DNA of 64,000 nt from Buchnera aphidicola (Aphis nerii) (GCF_005083105.1 NZ_CP034885.1:134244-198243), one strand, 5' to 3'. Numbered from the stretch's first letter, positions 52,578-63,500 are shown. Notes: generated from the letters alone by a model not told the origin. Numbers and translations are program-made.

Positions 52578-54701
52578 ATGTCACGTATTATAATGTTAGT
52601 ACCTTTAAACGAAAATGTGAGTTTAACAACGATTACTTTAAGCATAATTGATTTTATTAACAAAAGGAAAAAAAACGATTTTTTCACATCACTTTTTTAT
52701 TTTTCTCTTGTAAATAATTCAATAGATAAGAGTAAGATAATTATTAGTAAATATTTTTCAAATAGTGTAATTATCTTAAAAAATATAGATTTTTCAAATC
52801 AATATTTTAATTCTACTGAATATCATATACTTGTTAATGAAGTTATTGAACAGTGTTATAATAAAAATAATGTTAATGAATTAATTTTAATTACAGGTAT
52901 AAATAAAAAACAACATATTGATGCTGATAAAATAAATTATGACATTTCACAAAATATAAACGCTGAAGTAATATTTATAGATAATTTAAAAAAATATTCT
53001 GTAGAATATATTGATCAAAAAGAAAATAAAATAAAAACACTTTTAAAATATAATAAATATAAAAACATTTTAGGTATAATTTTTAGTAACGTAGGTTCTC
53101 CCTTTATACACAAAGAATATAATTTTTTAGATAAAATAAATATTTTATCTCATTTAAAAAAAAATAAAAGTATTTTAAACATTAAAGAACATACTCTTTT
53201 AAAGAATCGATTTTTTTCTACATTAGCATGTATTCCTTGGAATCAATGTTTATTAATACCATCTGTAATAGAAATTTTTAATTTTTTAAATGCAAGTATT
53301 ATTAGAAAAATAAATGTTAATAATTTTATTATTAAAAGGATAATAATTTTTGATGAAAATTATAAAAATATTATAAGAAACAATTATAATAATTCTTTAT
53401 TTATCATTTGTTCGAGTCGTATAAAAACATTTATTAATGATTTTTTTATTCGATTAAAATTAAAGAAAAATATTGGTATTCTTATAACAAAAGCTTATCA
53501 ATTTAAAAAAAATATTTTATTTTTAATTAAATATTTAAAAAATATGAATATCCCTGTTTTTTTTACTAATAAAAATACAATAATGATATTATCTAAATTG
53601 CAAAAATTTAATTTTAATATTAATTTTTATGATAAAATATACATTATTAAATTATTAAAATATGTTTCTAGTTATTTTGGAGATATTAATTTAAATTTTG
53701 TTAAAAATACAATATCTAATAAAAGATATTCACCTAAAGAATTTTGTTATCATCTCAAAATGTTATCTAAAAAAAATATTAAAAAAATCATACTTCCTGA
53801 ATCATATGAACCTCGTATATTAAAAGCAGCTTCAATTTCTAATTATTTAGGTATTGCTGAATGTATATTGTTAGGCGATTCAAAAAAAATTTATAATATA
53901 GCTCGTGATAATGGAATTTATTTAAGTAAAAACATTGAAATAATAGAACCTGATTTAATACGAGATAGATATATTTCAAGGTTATTAGAATTGCGTAAAC
54001 ATAAAGGTATAACTGAGCTTTCTGCAATAAATCAATTACAAGATAACACTATTTTAGCAACATTAATATTAGAGTCTAATGAAGTGGATGGATTGGTTTC
54101 TGGGGCAATAAATACTACAGCAAATACTATACGTCCAGCATTACAAATTATTAAAACTAATACTATTTATTCTTTAGTTTCTTCGATATTTTTTATGTTA
54201 TTTCCTCAAGAAGTATTTATTTATGGTGATTGTGCAATCAATGTAGATCCAAATGCTGAAGAATTAGCAGAAATTGCAATTCAATCTGCTAATTCAGCTA
54301 AAATTTTTGGTATAGAACCACGTATAGCAATGTTGTCTTATTCTAGTGGATATTCTGGAAATGGATTACAAGTAGAAAAAGTAAGAAACGCAACTGCTAT
54401 TGTAAAGTCAAAAAAACCTAATTTAATGATTGAAGGTCCTATTCAATATGATGCCGCAATTTCAAAAAAAGTTTCTAAATTAAAAACCCCGAATTCAGTA
54501 ATTGCAGGATCTGCAAATATTTTTATTTTCCCAGATTTAAACTCTGGAAATATAACTTATAAAGCAATACAACGTTCTTTAGGACTAATTTGTATTGGTC
54601 CTATGTTACAAGGATTAAGAAAACCAGTAAATGATTTATCAAGAGGTGCATCAATTGAAGACATTGTTTATACTATTGCTATAACTTCAATTCAATCATA
54701 A
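52578..54701 (+). CDS. pta: Phosphate acetyltransferase
   Basis: 707 residues (E. coli 714). Pta interconverts acetyl-CoA and acetyl phosphate, the partner step of AckA. The C-terminal catalytic domain (from about 385) is well kept: L-P-E-S-Y-E-P-R, D-G-L-V-S-G-A, T-T-A-N-T-I-R-P-A, G-D-C-A-I-N and F-P-D-L-N-S-G-N. By contrast the N-terminal P-loop-like and DRTGG-type regulatory domains (1-380) have drifted strongly to Lys/Asn/Ile-rich sequence and lost a recognisable nucleotide loop, though length is kept. One catalytic-region segment reads Y-S-S-G-Y-S-G-N-G-L-Q-V-E where E. coli has S-D-V-E at the end. It converges with yfaE, 10 bases away. Confidence 0.94.
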   Translation: MSRIIMLVPLNENVSLTTITLSIIDFINKRKKNDFFTSLFYFSLVNNSIDKSKIIISKYFSNSVIILKNIDFSNQYFNSTEYHILVNEVIEQCYNKNNVNELILITGINKKQHIDADKINYDISQNINAEVIFIDNLKKYSVEYIDQKENKIKTLLKYNKYKNILGIIFSNVGSPFIHKEYNFLDKINILSHLKKNKSILNIKEHTLLKNRFFSTLACIPWNQCLLIPSVIEIFNFLNASIIRKINVNNFIIKRIIIFDENYKNIIRNNYNNSLFIICSSRIKTFINDFFIRLKLKKNIGILITKAYQFKKNILFLIKYLKNMNIPVFFTNKNTIMILSKLQKFNFNINFYDKIYIIKLLKYVSSYFGDINLNFVKNTISNKRYSPKEFCYHLKMLSKKNIKKIILPESYEPRILKAASISNYLGIAECILLGDSKKIYNIARDNGIYLSKNIEIIEPDLIRDRYISRLLELRKHKGITELSAINQLQDNTILATLILESNEVDGLVSGAINTTANTIRPALQIIKTNTIYSLVSSIFFMLFPQEVFIYGDCAINVDPNAEELAEIAIQSANSAKIFGIEPRIAMLSYSSGYSGNGLQVEKVRNATAIVKSKKPNLMIEGPIQYDAAISKKVSKLKTPNSVIAGSANIFIFPDLNSGNITYKAIQRSLGLICIGPMLQGLRKPVNDLSRGASIEDIVYTIAITSIQS

Positions 54702-54711
54702 TTTATTTTAG

Positions 54712-54972
54712 TTATATTTTAATTGTAATATTACCATTAGGTTGACAACAGCATGGAAAAATTTCATTTATTTTAAATAAAGCAGCTATTGGCTGTTTAA
54801 ATGGATAAATTACATTACCTTTTATTATTTGTATACGACATGTTCCACAATATCCAGATTTACATTGATATCCTATATATATATTATTTTTTTTTAAAAT
54901 AGATAATAGTAAACTATTTTTTGTATAAATAATTTTTTTTTGATTTATTATTTCAATTATATAATAATTCAT
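54712..54972 (-). CDS. yfaE: 2Fe-2S ferredoxin YfaE (ribonucleotide reductase cofactor maintenance)
   Basis: 86 residues from the ATG at 54972, one base after the nrdB stop. The open frame extends further into nrdB, but the family length (E. coli 84) and position favour this start. The plant-type ferredoxin motif is present: C-K-S-G-Y-C-G-T-C with the fourth cysteine in F-P-C-C-C-Q. In E. coli YfaE reduces the di-iron centre of NrdB to rebuild its tyrosyl radical. Keeping it beside nrdAB supports a working aerobic class Ia reductase. Confidence 0.93.
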   Translation of the reverse strand: MNYYIIEIINQKKIIYTKNSLLLSILKKNNIYIGYQCKSGYCGTCRIQIIKGNVIYPFKQPIAALFKINEIFPCCCQPNGNITIKI

Positions 54973-54973
54973 T

Positions 54974-56104
54974 TTATAGTTTAAATTTTTTAAATTCTTG
55001 GTTAGATACTTTGGAATCAATTTGACCTACTAAATAAGAGCTAATTTCAGTTTCTTGAGGGGCATTTTGTATATAATCAGAGTTTAACCAAGAATCAATC
55101 CATGGAATAGGATTTGATTTTTTTTCAAAGTACATGTTTAAACCTATTGCATTCATACGTATATTAGTAATATATTCTATATATTGACATAATATATCTT
55201 GATTGAGTCCTAGCATAGAACCATCTTGAAACAAATATTTTGCCCATTTTTTTTCTTGCTCTGCAGCTGATATAAATATTTGAGTTGCTGTTTCTTTACA
55301 TTCTTCTGTAATATTGTTCATATTTTCATTATTTTCTTTATTACTTAGAAGATATAAAATGTGTTGAGTTCCTGTTAAATGTAATGCTTCATCTCTTGCA
55401 ATTAATCTAATAATTTTTGCATTTCCTTCCATGATTTCTCTTTCTGCAAATGCAAATGAACATGCAAAACTTACGTAAAACCTAATAGCTTCTAACACAT
55501 TAACGCTAATTAAACAAAGATATAATTTTTTCTTTAATAAATTTAAATTAATGTTAACTTTCTTTCCGTTAATAATGTGATTACCTTCTCCTAGTAAATG
55601 CCAATAACTAGTCATTTTTATTAACTGATCATAGTAAGTAGAAATATCTTTTGCTCTATCGTTGATATTTTTATTACTTATAATATCATCAAAAATAATT
55701 GATGGATTATTAATTATATTTCTAATTATATGTGTATAAGAACGAGAATGGATTGTTTCTGAAAATGACCATGTTTCAACCCATGTTTCTAATTCAGGAA
55801 TAGATATAATTGGTAAAAAAGCGATATTTGGGCTTCTTCCTTGAATTGAATCAAGTAGTGTTTGATATTTTAAATTACTGATAAAAATATGTTTTTCATG
55901 TGATGGAAGATTTTGAAAATCTATTCGATCTTGCGATAAATCTATTTCTTCAGGCCTCCAAAAAAATGAAAGTTGTTTTTCAATTAATTTTTCAAAAATG
56001 TTATATTTTTGTTGATCATATCGAGCTATATTTACACATTGTCCAAAAAACATAGGTTCTATAAGCTGATTATTCTTTTTTTTTGAGAATGTTGTATAAG
56101 ACAC
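54974..56104 (-). CDS. nrdB: Ribonucleoside-diphosphate reductase 1 subunit beta
   Basis: 376 residues from a GTG at 56104, equal to E. coli. The open frame extends 24 residues upstream, but this GTG gives S-Y-T-T-F-S, the family start, and an AGG lies 9 bases before it. NrdB holds the di-iron centre and tyrosyl radical of class Ia ribonucleotide reductase. The iron ligands are visible in [10 protein letters not shown] (with the radical tyrosine) and F-A-E-R-E and D-E-A-L-H later. It lies between nrdA and yfaE. The C-terminal tail that docks on NrdA is present. Confidence 0.96.
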   Translation of the reverse strand: MSYTTFSKKKNNQLIEPMFFGQCVNIARYDQQKYNIFEKLIEKQLSFFWRPEEIDLSQDRIDFQNLPSHEKHIFISNLKYQTLLDSIQGRSPNIAFLPIISIPELETWVETWSFSETIHSRSYTHIIRNIINNPSIIFDDIISNKNINDRAKDISTYYDQLIKMTSYWHLLGEGNHIINGKKVNINLNLLKKKLYLCLISVNVLEAIRFYVSFACSFAFAEREIMEGNAKIIRLIARDEALHLTGTQHILYLLSNKENNENMNNITEECKETATQIFISAAEQEKKWAKYLFQDGSMLGLNQDILCQYIEYITNIRMNAIGLNMYFEKKSNPIPWIDSWLNSDYIQNAPQETEISSYLVGQIDSKVSNQEFKKFKL

Positions 56105-56148
56105 TTTTTTATACCTAAAAAATAAATTTTTGTATAGTTTATTAATTA

Positions 56149-58437
56149 TTATATAATACAAGAACCGCTTGTACAATTATCTTCTTTATTTGTTTCTAAT
56201 TGGTTAAAATTATAATTTTCTTCTGCACCATCTCTTGTATTTTGATAATATAAAGTTTTTATACCTAATTTATATGCTATAAGTAAATCATATAATAGTT
56301 GTTTCATTGGTATTTTTTCATTTATAAAACGTTTTGGATCATAATTAGTATTTACTGAAATAGATTGATCAATAAATTTCTGCATAATAGCTACTAACTC
56401 TAAGTATCCAGTATTATTTGGTATATTCCAAAGTAATTCATATTGTGTTTTTAATTTTTTATATTCTGGAACTACTTGTTTAAGCATTCCATCTTTTGAA
56501 GCTTTGACGCTAATAAACCCCCGCGGTGGTTCGATGCCGTTAGTAGCATTAGATATTTGAGAAGATGTTTCTGATGGCATAAGAGCAGATAAAGTGGAAT
56601 TTCGTAAACCATGTTTTTTAATTTTTTCACGTAGTAAATTCCAATTTAAATGTAATGGTTCATTACAGATTATATCTATTTCTTTTTTATATGTATCAAT
56701 TGGTAACTTGCCCAAGTAATAATTTGTTTCATTAAATAATATACATGCTCCTTTTTCTTTCGCTAGTTCACAAGAAGCTTGTAATAAATAGTATTGTATT
56801 GCCTCAAAAGTTCTATGTGTTAAATTTTTTGCGCTGCCATCTGAGTAACGAACTTTATTTTTAGCTAAGTAATATGCAAAGTTAATTACACCAATACCTA
56901 AAGAACGTCTTGAAATAGAAGAATTTTTTGCTGATACTATCGGATAATTTTGATATTCTAGTATTTCATCTAATGCTCGTACAGATAATATAGATAATTC
57001 TTCAAGTTCTTGTAAATTTTTAATTGATCCTAAATTTAGAGCTGATAATGTACAAAGTGCTATTTCTCCATTTTGATCATAAATATCATTTAATGGTTTT
57101 GTAGGTAAAGTAATTTCTAAACATAAATTAGATTGTTTTATTGGTGCTAATTTAGGATTAAAAGCACTATGTGAATTACAATGATCTATATTTTGTATAT
57201 AAATACGACCAGTAGAAGTTCTTTCTTGCATAATTAAAGAAAATAAATCAATTGCTTTAATAGTTTTTTTTCTTATTTTTTTATTTTTTTCGTATTGAGT
57301 ATATATTTCATTAAACTTTTTTTGATCAGAAAAAAAAACGTCATATAATTCTGGTACATCAGAAGGACTAAATAATGTAATTTTTTTACCCATTAACATT
57401 CTTTGATACATTAATTTATTAATTTGAACAGCATAATCTAAATGACGTACTCTATTTTCTTCAATACCTCTATTATTTTTTAAAACTAATAAATTTTCAA
57501 TTTCAAGATGCCATATTGGATAAAATACTGTTGCTGCACCTCCTCTTACTCCGCCTTGTGAACAAGATTTTACAGCACTTTGAAAATGTTTGTAAAAAGG
57601 AATACAGCCGGTATGAAATGCTTCTCCGTTTCTAATTGGACTACCTAAAGCTCTAATTTGACCAGCATTAATTCCAATACCTGCTCTTTGTGAAACATAT
57701 TTAACAATACAGCTTGTTGTTGCATTAATAGAATTTAAGTTATCTGCACACTCAATTAAAACACAAGAACTAAATTGACGAGTTGGTGTTCTTACACCAG
57801 ACATAATTGGAGTAGGCAACGAAATTTTAAATGTAGAAATTGCGTTATAAAAACGTTGAATATAGTTCATCCTAATATTCTTAGGATATTTAGAAAATAG
57901 GCATGCTGATATTAAGATATATAGAAATTGTGCGCTTTCATAAATTTTTCCAGTAATACGATTTTGTAATAAATATTTTCCTTCTAATTGTTTTACAGCT
58001 GCATAAGAGAAATTCATATCACGGCAATGATCAATAAAAGAATTCATTATTACATATTCTTCAAAAGAATAATCTTGTAATAAATTTTTATCATATTTCC
58101 CTAAATTTACTAACTTTTCTACATGCTTATATAGAACTGGTGGTTCAAATTGACCATAAGCTTTTTTTCTAAGATGAAAAATAGCAAGTCTAGCAGCCAT
58201 ATATTGATAATCAGGTGTTTCTTGAGATATTAAATCGGCTGCTGCTTTAATAATTGTTTCATGTATATTAATAGTAGTTATGTTGTTATAGAATTGAATA
58301 CGTGATCGTAATTCTACTTGAGAAACAGATACATCTTCTAATCCTTGAGCGGCCCAATTTAAAACTTTATGAATTTTATCTAAGTTTATCTTTTCTTTTT
58401 TTCCATTACGTTTAGTCACAAATAGACTATTTTTCAT
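56149..58437 (-). CDS. nrdA: Ribonucleoside-diphosphate reductase 1 subunit alpha
   Basis: 762 residues (E. coli 761). NrdA reduces ribonucleoside diphosphates. The N-terminal ATP-cone, which sets overall activity, is intact (V-T-K-R-N-G-K-K-E). The reaction-site segments around Q-F-S-S-C-V-L-I near residue 225 and N-L-C-L-E-I near 440 are present, with further cysteines in the barrel such as [10 protein letters not shown]. The C-terminal redox pair is C-T-S-G-S-C-I-I (E. coli C-E-S-G-A-C-K-I). It follows gyrA on the minus strand with a gap of 89 bases and precedes nrdB by 44. Confidence 0.97.
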   Translation of the reverse strand: MKNSLFVTKRNGKKEKINLDKIHKVLNWAAQGLEDVSVSQVELRSRIQFYNNITTINIHETIIKAAADLISQETPDYQYMAARLAIFHLRKKAYGQFEPPVLYKHVEKLVNLGKYDKNLLQDYSFEEYVIMNSFIDHCRDMNFSYAAVKQLEGKYLLQNRITGKIYESAQFLYILISACLFSKYPKNIRMNYIQRFYNAISTFKISLPTPIMSGVRTPTRQFSSCVLIECADNLNSINATTSCIVKYVSQRAGIGINAGQIRALGSPIRNGEAFHTGCIPFYKHFQSAVKSCSQGGVRGGAATVFYPIWHLEIENLLVLKNNRGIEENRVRHLDYAVQINKLMYQRMLMGKKITLFSPSDVPELYDVFFSDQKKFNEIYTQYEKNKKIRKKTIKAIDLFSLIMQERTSTGRIYIQNIDHCNSHSAFNPKLAPIKQSNLCLEITLPTKPLNDIYDQNGEIALCTLSALNLGSIKNLQELEELSILSVRALDEILEYQNYPIVSAKNSSISRRSLGIGVINFAYYLAKNKVRYSDGSAKNLTHRTFEAIQYYLLQASCELAKEKGACILFNETNYYLGKLPIDTYKKEIDIICNEPLHLNWNLLREKIKKHGLRNSTLSALMPSETSSQISNATNGIEPPRGFISVKASKDGMLKQVVPEYKKLKTQYELLWNIPNNTGYLELVAIMQKFIDQSISVNTNYDPKRFINEKIPMKQLLYDLLIAYKLGIKTLYYQNTRDGAEENYNFNQLETNKEDNCTSGSCII

Positions 58438-58526
58438 ATTTACTTAACCTATTTTAAAAATATAATTTTTTAAATTTTAAAAAAGACGTTAATTTCTTAA
58501 TAATATTAATTATTAATATATTTTTA

Positions 58527-61046
58527 TTACATAGTTTCTATAATAGGTTCAACAATTCGTTGTAAAGCAACAACTTTTTCATTTTTTGATGTTCGTATTA
58601 AAATTACACCTTGTGTATTTCTTTTTAATACCCCTATTTCTGAGACTCTAATTCTAACTAATGTCCCTGCATTAGTAATCATCATAATTTGATCTTTTTC
58701 TATTACTTTTATAGCACCAATTATTTTTCCATTTTTTTTCGTTATTTTTATTGAAATAACTCCCTGAGTTGCACGTGATTTAATTGGGAAATCAGAAATT
58801 TTTGTACGTTTACCATATCCATTATTAGTCGCTATTAAAATAGTTTCTTTTGTGTTAGGAATGATTAATGAAACGACTTTATCATTTTTTACTATTTTAA
58901 TACCTTTCACACCGGATGCTGTTCTACCCATAGCTCTAACACTTCTTTCTGAAAATTGAACTACTTTCCCGTTTTGTGTAAATAACATAATATTATTCTG
59001 ACCGTTAGTTAATGCAACACCAATTAACTCGTCATTATCTTTTAAATTAATAGCTATAATTCCTGCAGATCTAGGTTTTTGAAATTTTTTTAAAGAACTT
59101 TTTTTTACTATACCCTGCGCAGTGGCCATAAAAATATTAAGATTATCTTTATATTCATGAACAGGTAAAATAGCTGTAATTCTTTCTTTATTATTTAATG
59201 GTAATAGATTTACTATAGGTCTACCCTTTGCATGTCTGCTGGATTCTGGTAATTGATATACTTTCATCCAATATAAAATACCTCGGCTAGAAAAACATAA
59301 AATAGTATCATGTGTATTTGCAATTACTAAATTTTGTATAAAATCTTCTTCTTTAATTTTAGCTGCTGATTTTCCTTTACCTCCTCTTTTTTGTGCATTA
59401 TAATCAGAAATTGGTTGATATTTAACATATCCTGAATGTGACAATGTTACAACAACATCTTCTTGATTAATTAAATCTTCAATACTAATATCAGTATGAT
59501 GTTCAGTTATTTCTGTTTTTCTTTTATCATTGAAATTATGTTGTATCGATAACAATTCATTCTTAATAACTGTAAGCATACGTTGTGAGTTTTTTAATAT
59601 TTCTTTTAACTCAATAATTTTTTGAATCAAATTTTTATATTCTAAAATAATTTTATCTTGTTCTAAATTAGTTAATCGTTGTAATTTTAAATCTAATATT
59701 GCCTGTACTTGTTTTTCACTAAAGTAATAATATTTATTTCTTTTATTGATTTTTTTAATTTCTATAATTTCGGGAATATCATAATCTTCAAGTTTATTTA
59801 TCCATTTTTTTTCTATAATCAGTTTTTTTGCTTCTGTTGAATTTTTAGAATTTTTTATTAAATTAATTATGATATTAATATTTATTAAAGCAACACTTAA
59901 TCCTTCAAGAATATGAATACGTTTAAGTGCTTTTTTTAATTCAAAAATACTTCGGCGTGTTACTATTTCTTTTCTATGTGATATAAATTGTTTGATTATT
60001 TCTTTTAAAGATAAAATTTTTGGTTGACCATGACATAATGCAACCATATTTATTCCAAAAGAAACTTGTAGCTGAGTAAGAGAGTATAATTGATTCAAAA
60101 TTATTTCTGATAAAGCTTCTTTTTTTGTTTCAATTACAATTCTCATGCCATCTTTATCAGATTCATCACGTAAAGCTGCAATTCCTTCAATTTTTTTATC
60201 TTTTACAAGTTCTGCTATTTTTTCTATTAAACGTGATTTATTTACTTGATATGGGATTTCATAAAAAATAATTGTTTCTTTATTGTTTTTTTTATTTTTT
60301 TCAATTTTATTACGTGCACGAATATAAATTTTACCTTTTCCAGTACGATATGCCTCTTCAATTCCTGTTTTTCCATTAATTACACCTGCTGTTGGAAAAT
60401 CTGGTCCAGGTATATATTTAATTAATTCTTTTAATGTAATATTTTTATTTTCTATATATGCTAAACATCCATTAATTACTTCATATAAATTATGTGGTGG
60501 AATATTTGTAGCCATACCTACAGCTATTCCAGATGATCCATTAATTAAAAGATTTGGTATTCTAGACGGCAATATTTCAGGGATATATTCAGTTCCATCA
60601 TAATTTGGAACAAACTCAACAGTATTTTTCTCAAGATCACTTAATAATTCATGTGCAATTTTAGACATTCGAATTTCTGTATATCGCATTGCTGCAGCTG
60701 CATCACCATCGACTGATCCAAAATTTCCTTGACCATCTATTAACATATATCGCAATGAAAAACTTTGAGCCATACGAACTATTGAATCATACACAGCAGA
60801 ATCGCCATGTGGATGATATTTACCGATAACATCACCGACTATTCTAGCAGATTTTTTGTATGATTTATTCCAATCGTTATTTAATATATACATAGCAAAA
60901 AGTATTCTTCGATGAACTGGTTTTAATCCGTCTCTTACATCAGGCAAAGCTCTTCCGACTATAACAGACATAGCATAGTCTAAATAAGAACTTTTTAATT
61001 CTTCTTCGATATTAACTTGTATGATTTCTCGTGCAAGTTCTTTCAT
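58527..61046 (-). CDS. gyrA: DNA gyrase subunit A
   Basis: 839 residues; E. coli has 875. The breakage-reunion domain (1-520) is strongly conserved, with catalytic Tyr122 in A-A-M-R-Y-T-E and a quinolone-region Ser83 and Asp87 as in sensitive E. coli. The C-terminal beta-pinwheel begins with the gyrase box Q-K-R-G-G-K-G. The protein ends at V-E-P-I-I-E-T-M, lacking the acidic tail of about 35 residues that in E. coli modulates supercoiling by the pinwheel. A promoter with a perfect TTGACA lies about 90 bases upstream. gyrB is not in this window. Confidence 0.97.
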   Translation of the reverse strand: MKELAREIIQVNIEEELKSSYLDYAMSVIVGRALPDVRDGLKPVHRRILFAMYILNNDWNKSYKKSARIVGDVIGKYHPHGDSAVYDSIVRMAQSFSLRYMLIDGQGNFGSVDGDAAAAMRYTEIRMSKIAHELLSDLEKNTVEFVPNYDGTEYIPEILPSRIPNLLINGSSGIAVGMATNIPPHNLYEVINGCLAYIENKNITLKELIKYIPGPDFPTAGVINGKTGIEEAYRTGKGKIYIRARNKIEKNKKNNKETIIFYEIPYQVNKSRLIEKIAELVKDKKIEGIAALRDESDKDGMRIVIETKKEALSEIILNQLYSLTQLQVSFGINMVALCHGQPKILSLKEIIKQFISHRKEIVTRRSIFELKKALKRIHILEGLSVALININIIINLIKNSKNSTEAKKLIIEKKWINKLEDYDIPEIIEIKKINKRNKYYYFSEKQVQAILDLKLQRLTNLEQDKIILEYKNLIQKIIELKEILKNSQRMLTVIKNELLSIQHNFNDKRKTEITEHHTDISIEDLINQEDVVVTLSHSGYVKYQPISDYNAQKRGGKGKSAAKIKEEDFIQNLVIANTHDTILCFSSRGILYWMKVYQLPESSRHAKGRPIVNLLPLNNKERITAILPVHEYKDNLNIFMATAQGIVKKSSLKKFQKPRSAGIIAINLKDNDELIGVALTNGQNNIMLFTQNGKVVQFSERSVRAMGRTASGVKGIKIVKNDKVVSLIIPNTKETILIATNNGYGKRTKISDFPIKSRATQGVISIKITKKNGKIIGAIKVIEKDQIMMITNAGTLVRIRVSEIGVLKRNTQGVILIRTSKNEKVVALQRIVEPIIETM

Positions 61047-61136
61047 AATAACTTTTGTCTCTTTTCAAATTAATAAAATTAAATTAAGTAAAATTATAAC
61101 ATAATTGATACATTACATGAATTGAAAGAAATAAAT

Positions 61137-61165
61137 TCTATACTTAAAATTTTTATGAGTGTCAA
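61137..61165 (-). promoter_or_regulatory. Candidate sigma-70-type promoter for gyrA
   Basis: On the minus strand a perfect TTGACA (61165-61160) is followed after exactly 17 bases by TATAGA (61142-61137). It lies about 90 bases upstream of the gyrA start. A second TATAAT-like element closer to the gene has no good -35. Confidence 0.55.
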
Positions 61166-61290
61166 TTGATAATTAAAAACATTTTTTATATTGTTTATTT
61201 TAAATGAAAGTATTAAAATAATAGATCGTTAAAATTATTTTATTAATATTTAACAATATTAAAAATAACATTTTTTAACTTTAATTAAAT

Positions 61291-62010
61291 ATGAGATCTT
61301 TTATGAAAGATGAAGAAAAAAAATTAATAGAAAATTTATTTCATCGTTTAAAGAATACTGAATTGAATTCTTCTGAACGAGATGATGACGCAAATAGTTT
61401 AATTCAAGATCTAGTTAAAAAACAACCGTATTCTTCTTATTACATGACTCAAACAATATTAATTCAAGAAACAGCAATAAAAAAACTAAGTTTAAAAGTA
61501 GAAGAGTTAAAAAATAAAATATCAAATTTAAATGTAAATAAAACAAATAAAAAACCAAGTTTTTTATCTAGTTTTTTTAAAAAAGAATCAAATCATCCAG
61601 ATACATCTAATAATATTTGGAAAAAAAATCAAAGTATTCCAGCTTCTTATGAAACCTCACCAGCATCTTCTCAAACCATTAACAATAGTAGCGGTAGTAA
61701 TAGTGGTTTTCTTAAAAATGCTTTACAAACTGCGACTGGAGTAGCAGGTGGGATGATTTTAGGTAATATGTTAATGAATGTTTTTAATCATAGTAAACCT
61801 GAAGAAGAAGTATTCGATACAATTAACGAACCCTCTATATCTAATATAGAAAATCATGAATTTCATGCAAATGATGAACATCATTTAGTTAATTATGACA
61901 ATCAAAATGATTTTTATAATTCGGAAGATGAATCTAATTTTGAAAATAATATTAATGAAATTGATGAAACAAATGATATGAGCGATATTAATGATGATAA
62001 TTTTATTTAA
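61291..62010 (+). CDS. DUF2076 family protein of unknown function
   Basis: 239 residues from the ATG at 61291; an ATG at 61303 is an alternative. The N-terminal 75 residues form the recognisable DUF2076 region: K-L-I-E-N-L-F-H-R-L-K, then S-L-I-Q-D-L-V-K-K-Q-P-Y-S-S-Y-Y-M-T-Q-T-I-L next to a coiled-coil stretch. A serine/asparagine-rich middle (about 105-145), a short glycine-rich hydrophobic segment A-T-G-V-A-G-G-M-I-L-G-N near 148, and an acidic Asn/Asp/Glu tail follow. Function is unknown. It stands between divergent gyrA and the convergent peroxiredoxin. The low-complexity C-terminus could be free to drift. Confidence 0.8.
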   Translation: MRSFMKDEEKKLIENLFHRLKNTELNSSERDDDANSLIQDLVKKQPYSSYYMTQTILIQETAIKKLSLKVEELKNKISNLNVNKTNKKPSFLSSFFKKESNHPDTSNNIWKKNQSIPASYETSPASSQTINNSSGSNSGFLKNALQTATGVAGGMILGNMLMNVFNHSKPEEEVFDTINEPSISNIENHEFHANDEHHLVNYDNQNDFYNSEDESNFENNINEIDETNDMSDINDDNFI

Positions 62011-62068
62011 CATTTTTAAATAAAAATAAAATATTTTTTATATTTTTAAAATTTTTTTGACGTTAAAT

Positions 62069-62092
62069 AAAGCCAGCATTTTTGCTGACTTT
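62069..62092. terminator. Bidirectional hairpin between the DUF2076 and peroxiredoxin genes
   Basis: AAAGCCAGCA (62069-62078) pairs with TGCTGACTTT (62083-62092) around a TTTT loop, with one internal mismatch. The core is GC-rich for this genome and the outer A/T pairs give T runs on both strands. It lies between two convergent genes, as expected for a shared intrinsic terminator. Confidence 0.8.
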
Positions 62093-62107
62093 AAAAATAA
62101 AATATAT

Positions 62108-62704
62108 TTAAGAAAAATGTTTGTTTAAATATGAAGAAATTCCTTTTAAAGAAGTAGTTATTCCATCTTTTCCTGGTTCCCAATTTGCAGGGCATACTTC
62201 TCCGTATTTATTATGAAATTCTATAGCATCGATAATACGTAATATTTCATTAATATTACGTCCAAATGGAAGATCATTAACAACTTGATGACGTATTATC
62301 CAGTTTTTATCAATGATAAACGAAGCTCTTAATGCTATATTTAGTTCTGGATGTTCAATACCATAAGATTTTTGAATATCATGTTTTAAATCAGATATCA
62401 TAGGAAATTTAATTTTTCCAATTCCTCCATCTTTGGGAAGAGTATTTTGCCATGCTTGATGTACAAATACACTATCAATTGATACACCTACAATTTTAAT
62501 ATTTCTTTTTTGAAATTCTTCATAAGTTTTATTAAATTCCATAATTTCAGAAGGACAAACAAAAGTAAAATCCATTGGCCAAAAAAACAATACAATTGAT
62601 TGACCATTAGAATATTTTTTTAAATCAAAATCATTAATAATTTCACCATTACTTAAAAGTGCTTGAGCTATAAAATTTGGCGCTTTTTTTGCAACTAAAA
62701 CCAT
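62108..62704 (-). CDS. Typical 2-Cys peroxiredoxin (AhpC/Tsa family)
   Basis: 198 residues, a thiol peroxidase of the thioredoxin fold that removes hydrogen peroxide and organic peroxides. The peroxidatic cysteine is Cys50 in D-F-T-F-V-C-P-S-E, and the resolving cysteine is Cys171 in G-E-V-C-P-A-N-W. F-F-W-P-M and R-H-Q-V-V-N-D-L-P-F-G-R-N are conserved. It resembles the Tsa/Prx1 branch rather than E. coli AhpC itself, so I give no symbol. Its reductase partner (AhpF or thioredoxin) is not in this window. The ATG has an AAGGAAAA element upstream on the minus strand. Confidence 0.93.
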   Translation of the reverse strand: MVLVAKKAPNFIAQALLSNGEIINDFDLKKYSNGQSIVLFFWPMDFTFVCPSEIMEFNKTYEEFQKRNIKIVGVSIDSVFVHQAWQNTLPKDGGIGKIKFPMISDLKHDIQKSYGIEHPELNIALRASFIIDKNWIIRHQVVNDLPFGRNINEILRIIDAIEFHNKYGEVCPANWEPGKDGITTSLKGISSYLNKHFS

Positions 62705-62785
62705 GTTTTTTTCCTTTTATTTTAAAAATAAAATTATAGTTTTACTTATTTTAAAAACATTTTATTTATTTAAAAGAGAGTTGGT

Positions 62786-63452
62786 ATGAATAATAGTTTA
62801 ACTTGGAAAGATATTTTATCTCAAGAAAAAAAAAAAATATTTTATTAATATTATTAACTATATTAAAAAAAAACGTTTTACCAAAACAATATATCCTTCT
62901 TCAAAAGATATGTTTAATGCTTTTTTATTAACATCTTTTGATCAAATAAAAGTGGTAATCGTTGGACAAGATCCTTATTTTTCAGAAAATCAAGCGCATG
63001 GATTAGCATTTTCAGTACCCAGAAATGAAAATATACCACCTTCTTTAAAAAATATATATAAAGAATTAAATAATGATTTTAAAAAGAAACATATATTTTC
63101 TCATGGTTGTCTTGAAAATTGGTCAAAACAGGGTGTTTTTTTATTAAATACTATTTTAACTGTTGAGTTAGGAAAACCAAAATCTCATAATAATATAGGG
63201 TGGGAGATATTTACTGATAAAGTAATTTACTATATCAGCAAACATAAGAAATCTATTATTTTTTTACTTTGGGGATATAATGCTCAAAAAAAAGCTCATT
63301 TAATTGATACTAGCAAGCATTATATTTTGAAAGCTATGCATCCATCTCCATTATCAGCATATCGAGGTTTTTTTGGATGTAAACATTTTTCTAAAACTAA
63401 TGAAATATTAATTAAATGTAAAAAAAAAGAAATTGATTGGTTTAATATTTAA
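62786..63452 (+). pseudogene. ung: Uracil-DNA glycosylase, frameshifted at a 12-A run (possibly rescued)
   Basis: The ATG at 62786 starts N-N-S-L-T-W-K-D-I-L-S-Q-E, the Ung N-terminus, then a run of 12 A (62826-62837) shifts it to a stop at 62846. The body continues in the next frame with Y-F-I-N and I-Y-P-S-S-K-D-M-F-N-A-F. Removing one A gives 221 residues (E. coli 229). Catalytic motifs are kept: G-Q-D-P-Y with the water-activating aspartate and H-P-S-P-L-S. The residue after G-Q-D-P-Y is F where E. coli has H. The in-frame ATG at 62910 would start inside the fold and drop 41 residues. Ung removes uracil from DNA upstream of Nfo. Confidence 0.8.
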
Positions 63453-63460
63453 ATTAATGT

Positions 63461-63500
63461 ATAAAAATAGAAAAAATTTTTAAGTTTTTTCTATTTTTAT
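63461..63500. terminator. Long AT-only bidirectional hairpin between ung and grpE
   Basis: A 16-bp perfect stem (63461-63476 with 63485-63500) encloses an 8-base loop. The stem includes A and T runs on both sides (AAAAATAGAAAAAA and its complement), so either strand would show a hairpin near a T-rich stretch. It lies between the convergent ends of ung and grpE. Confidence 0.7.
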
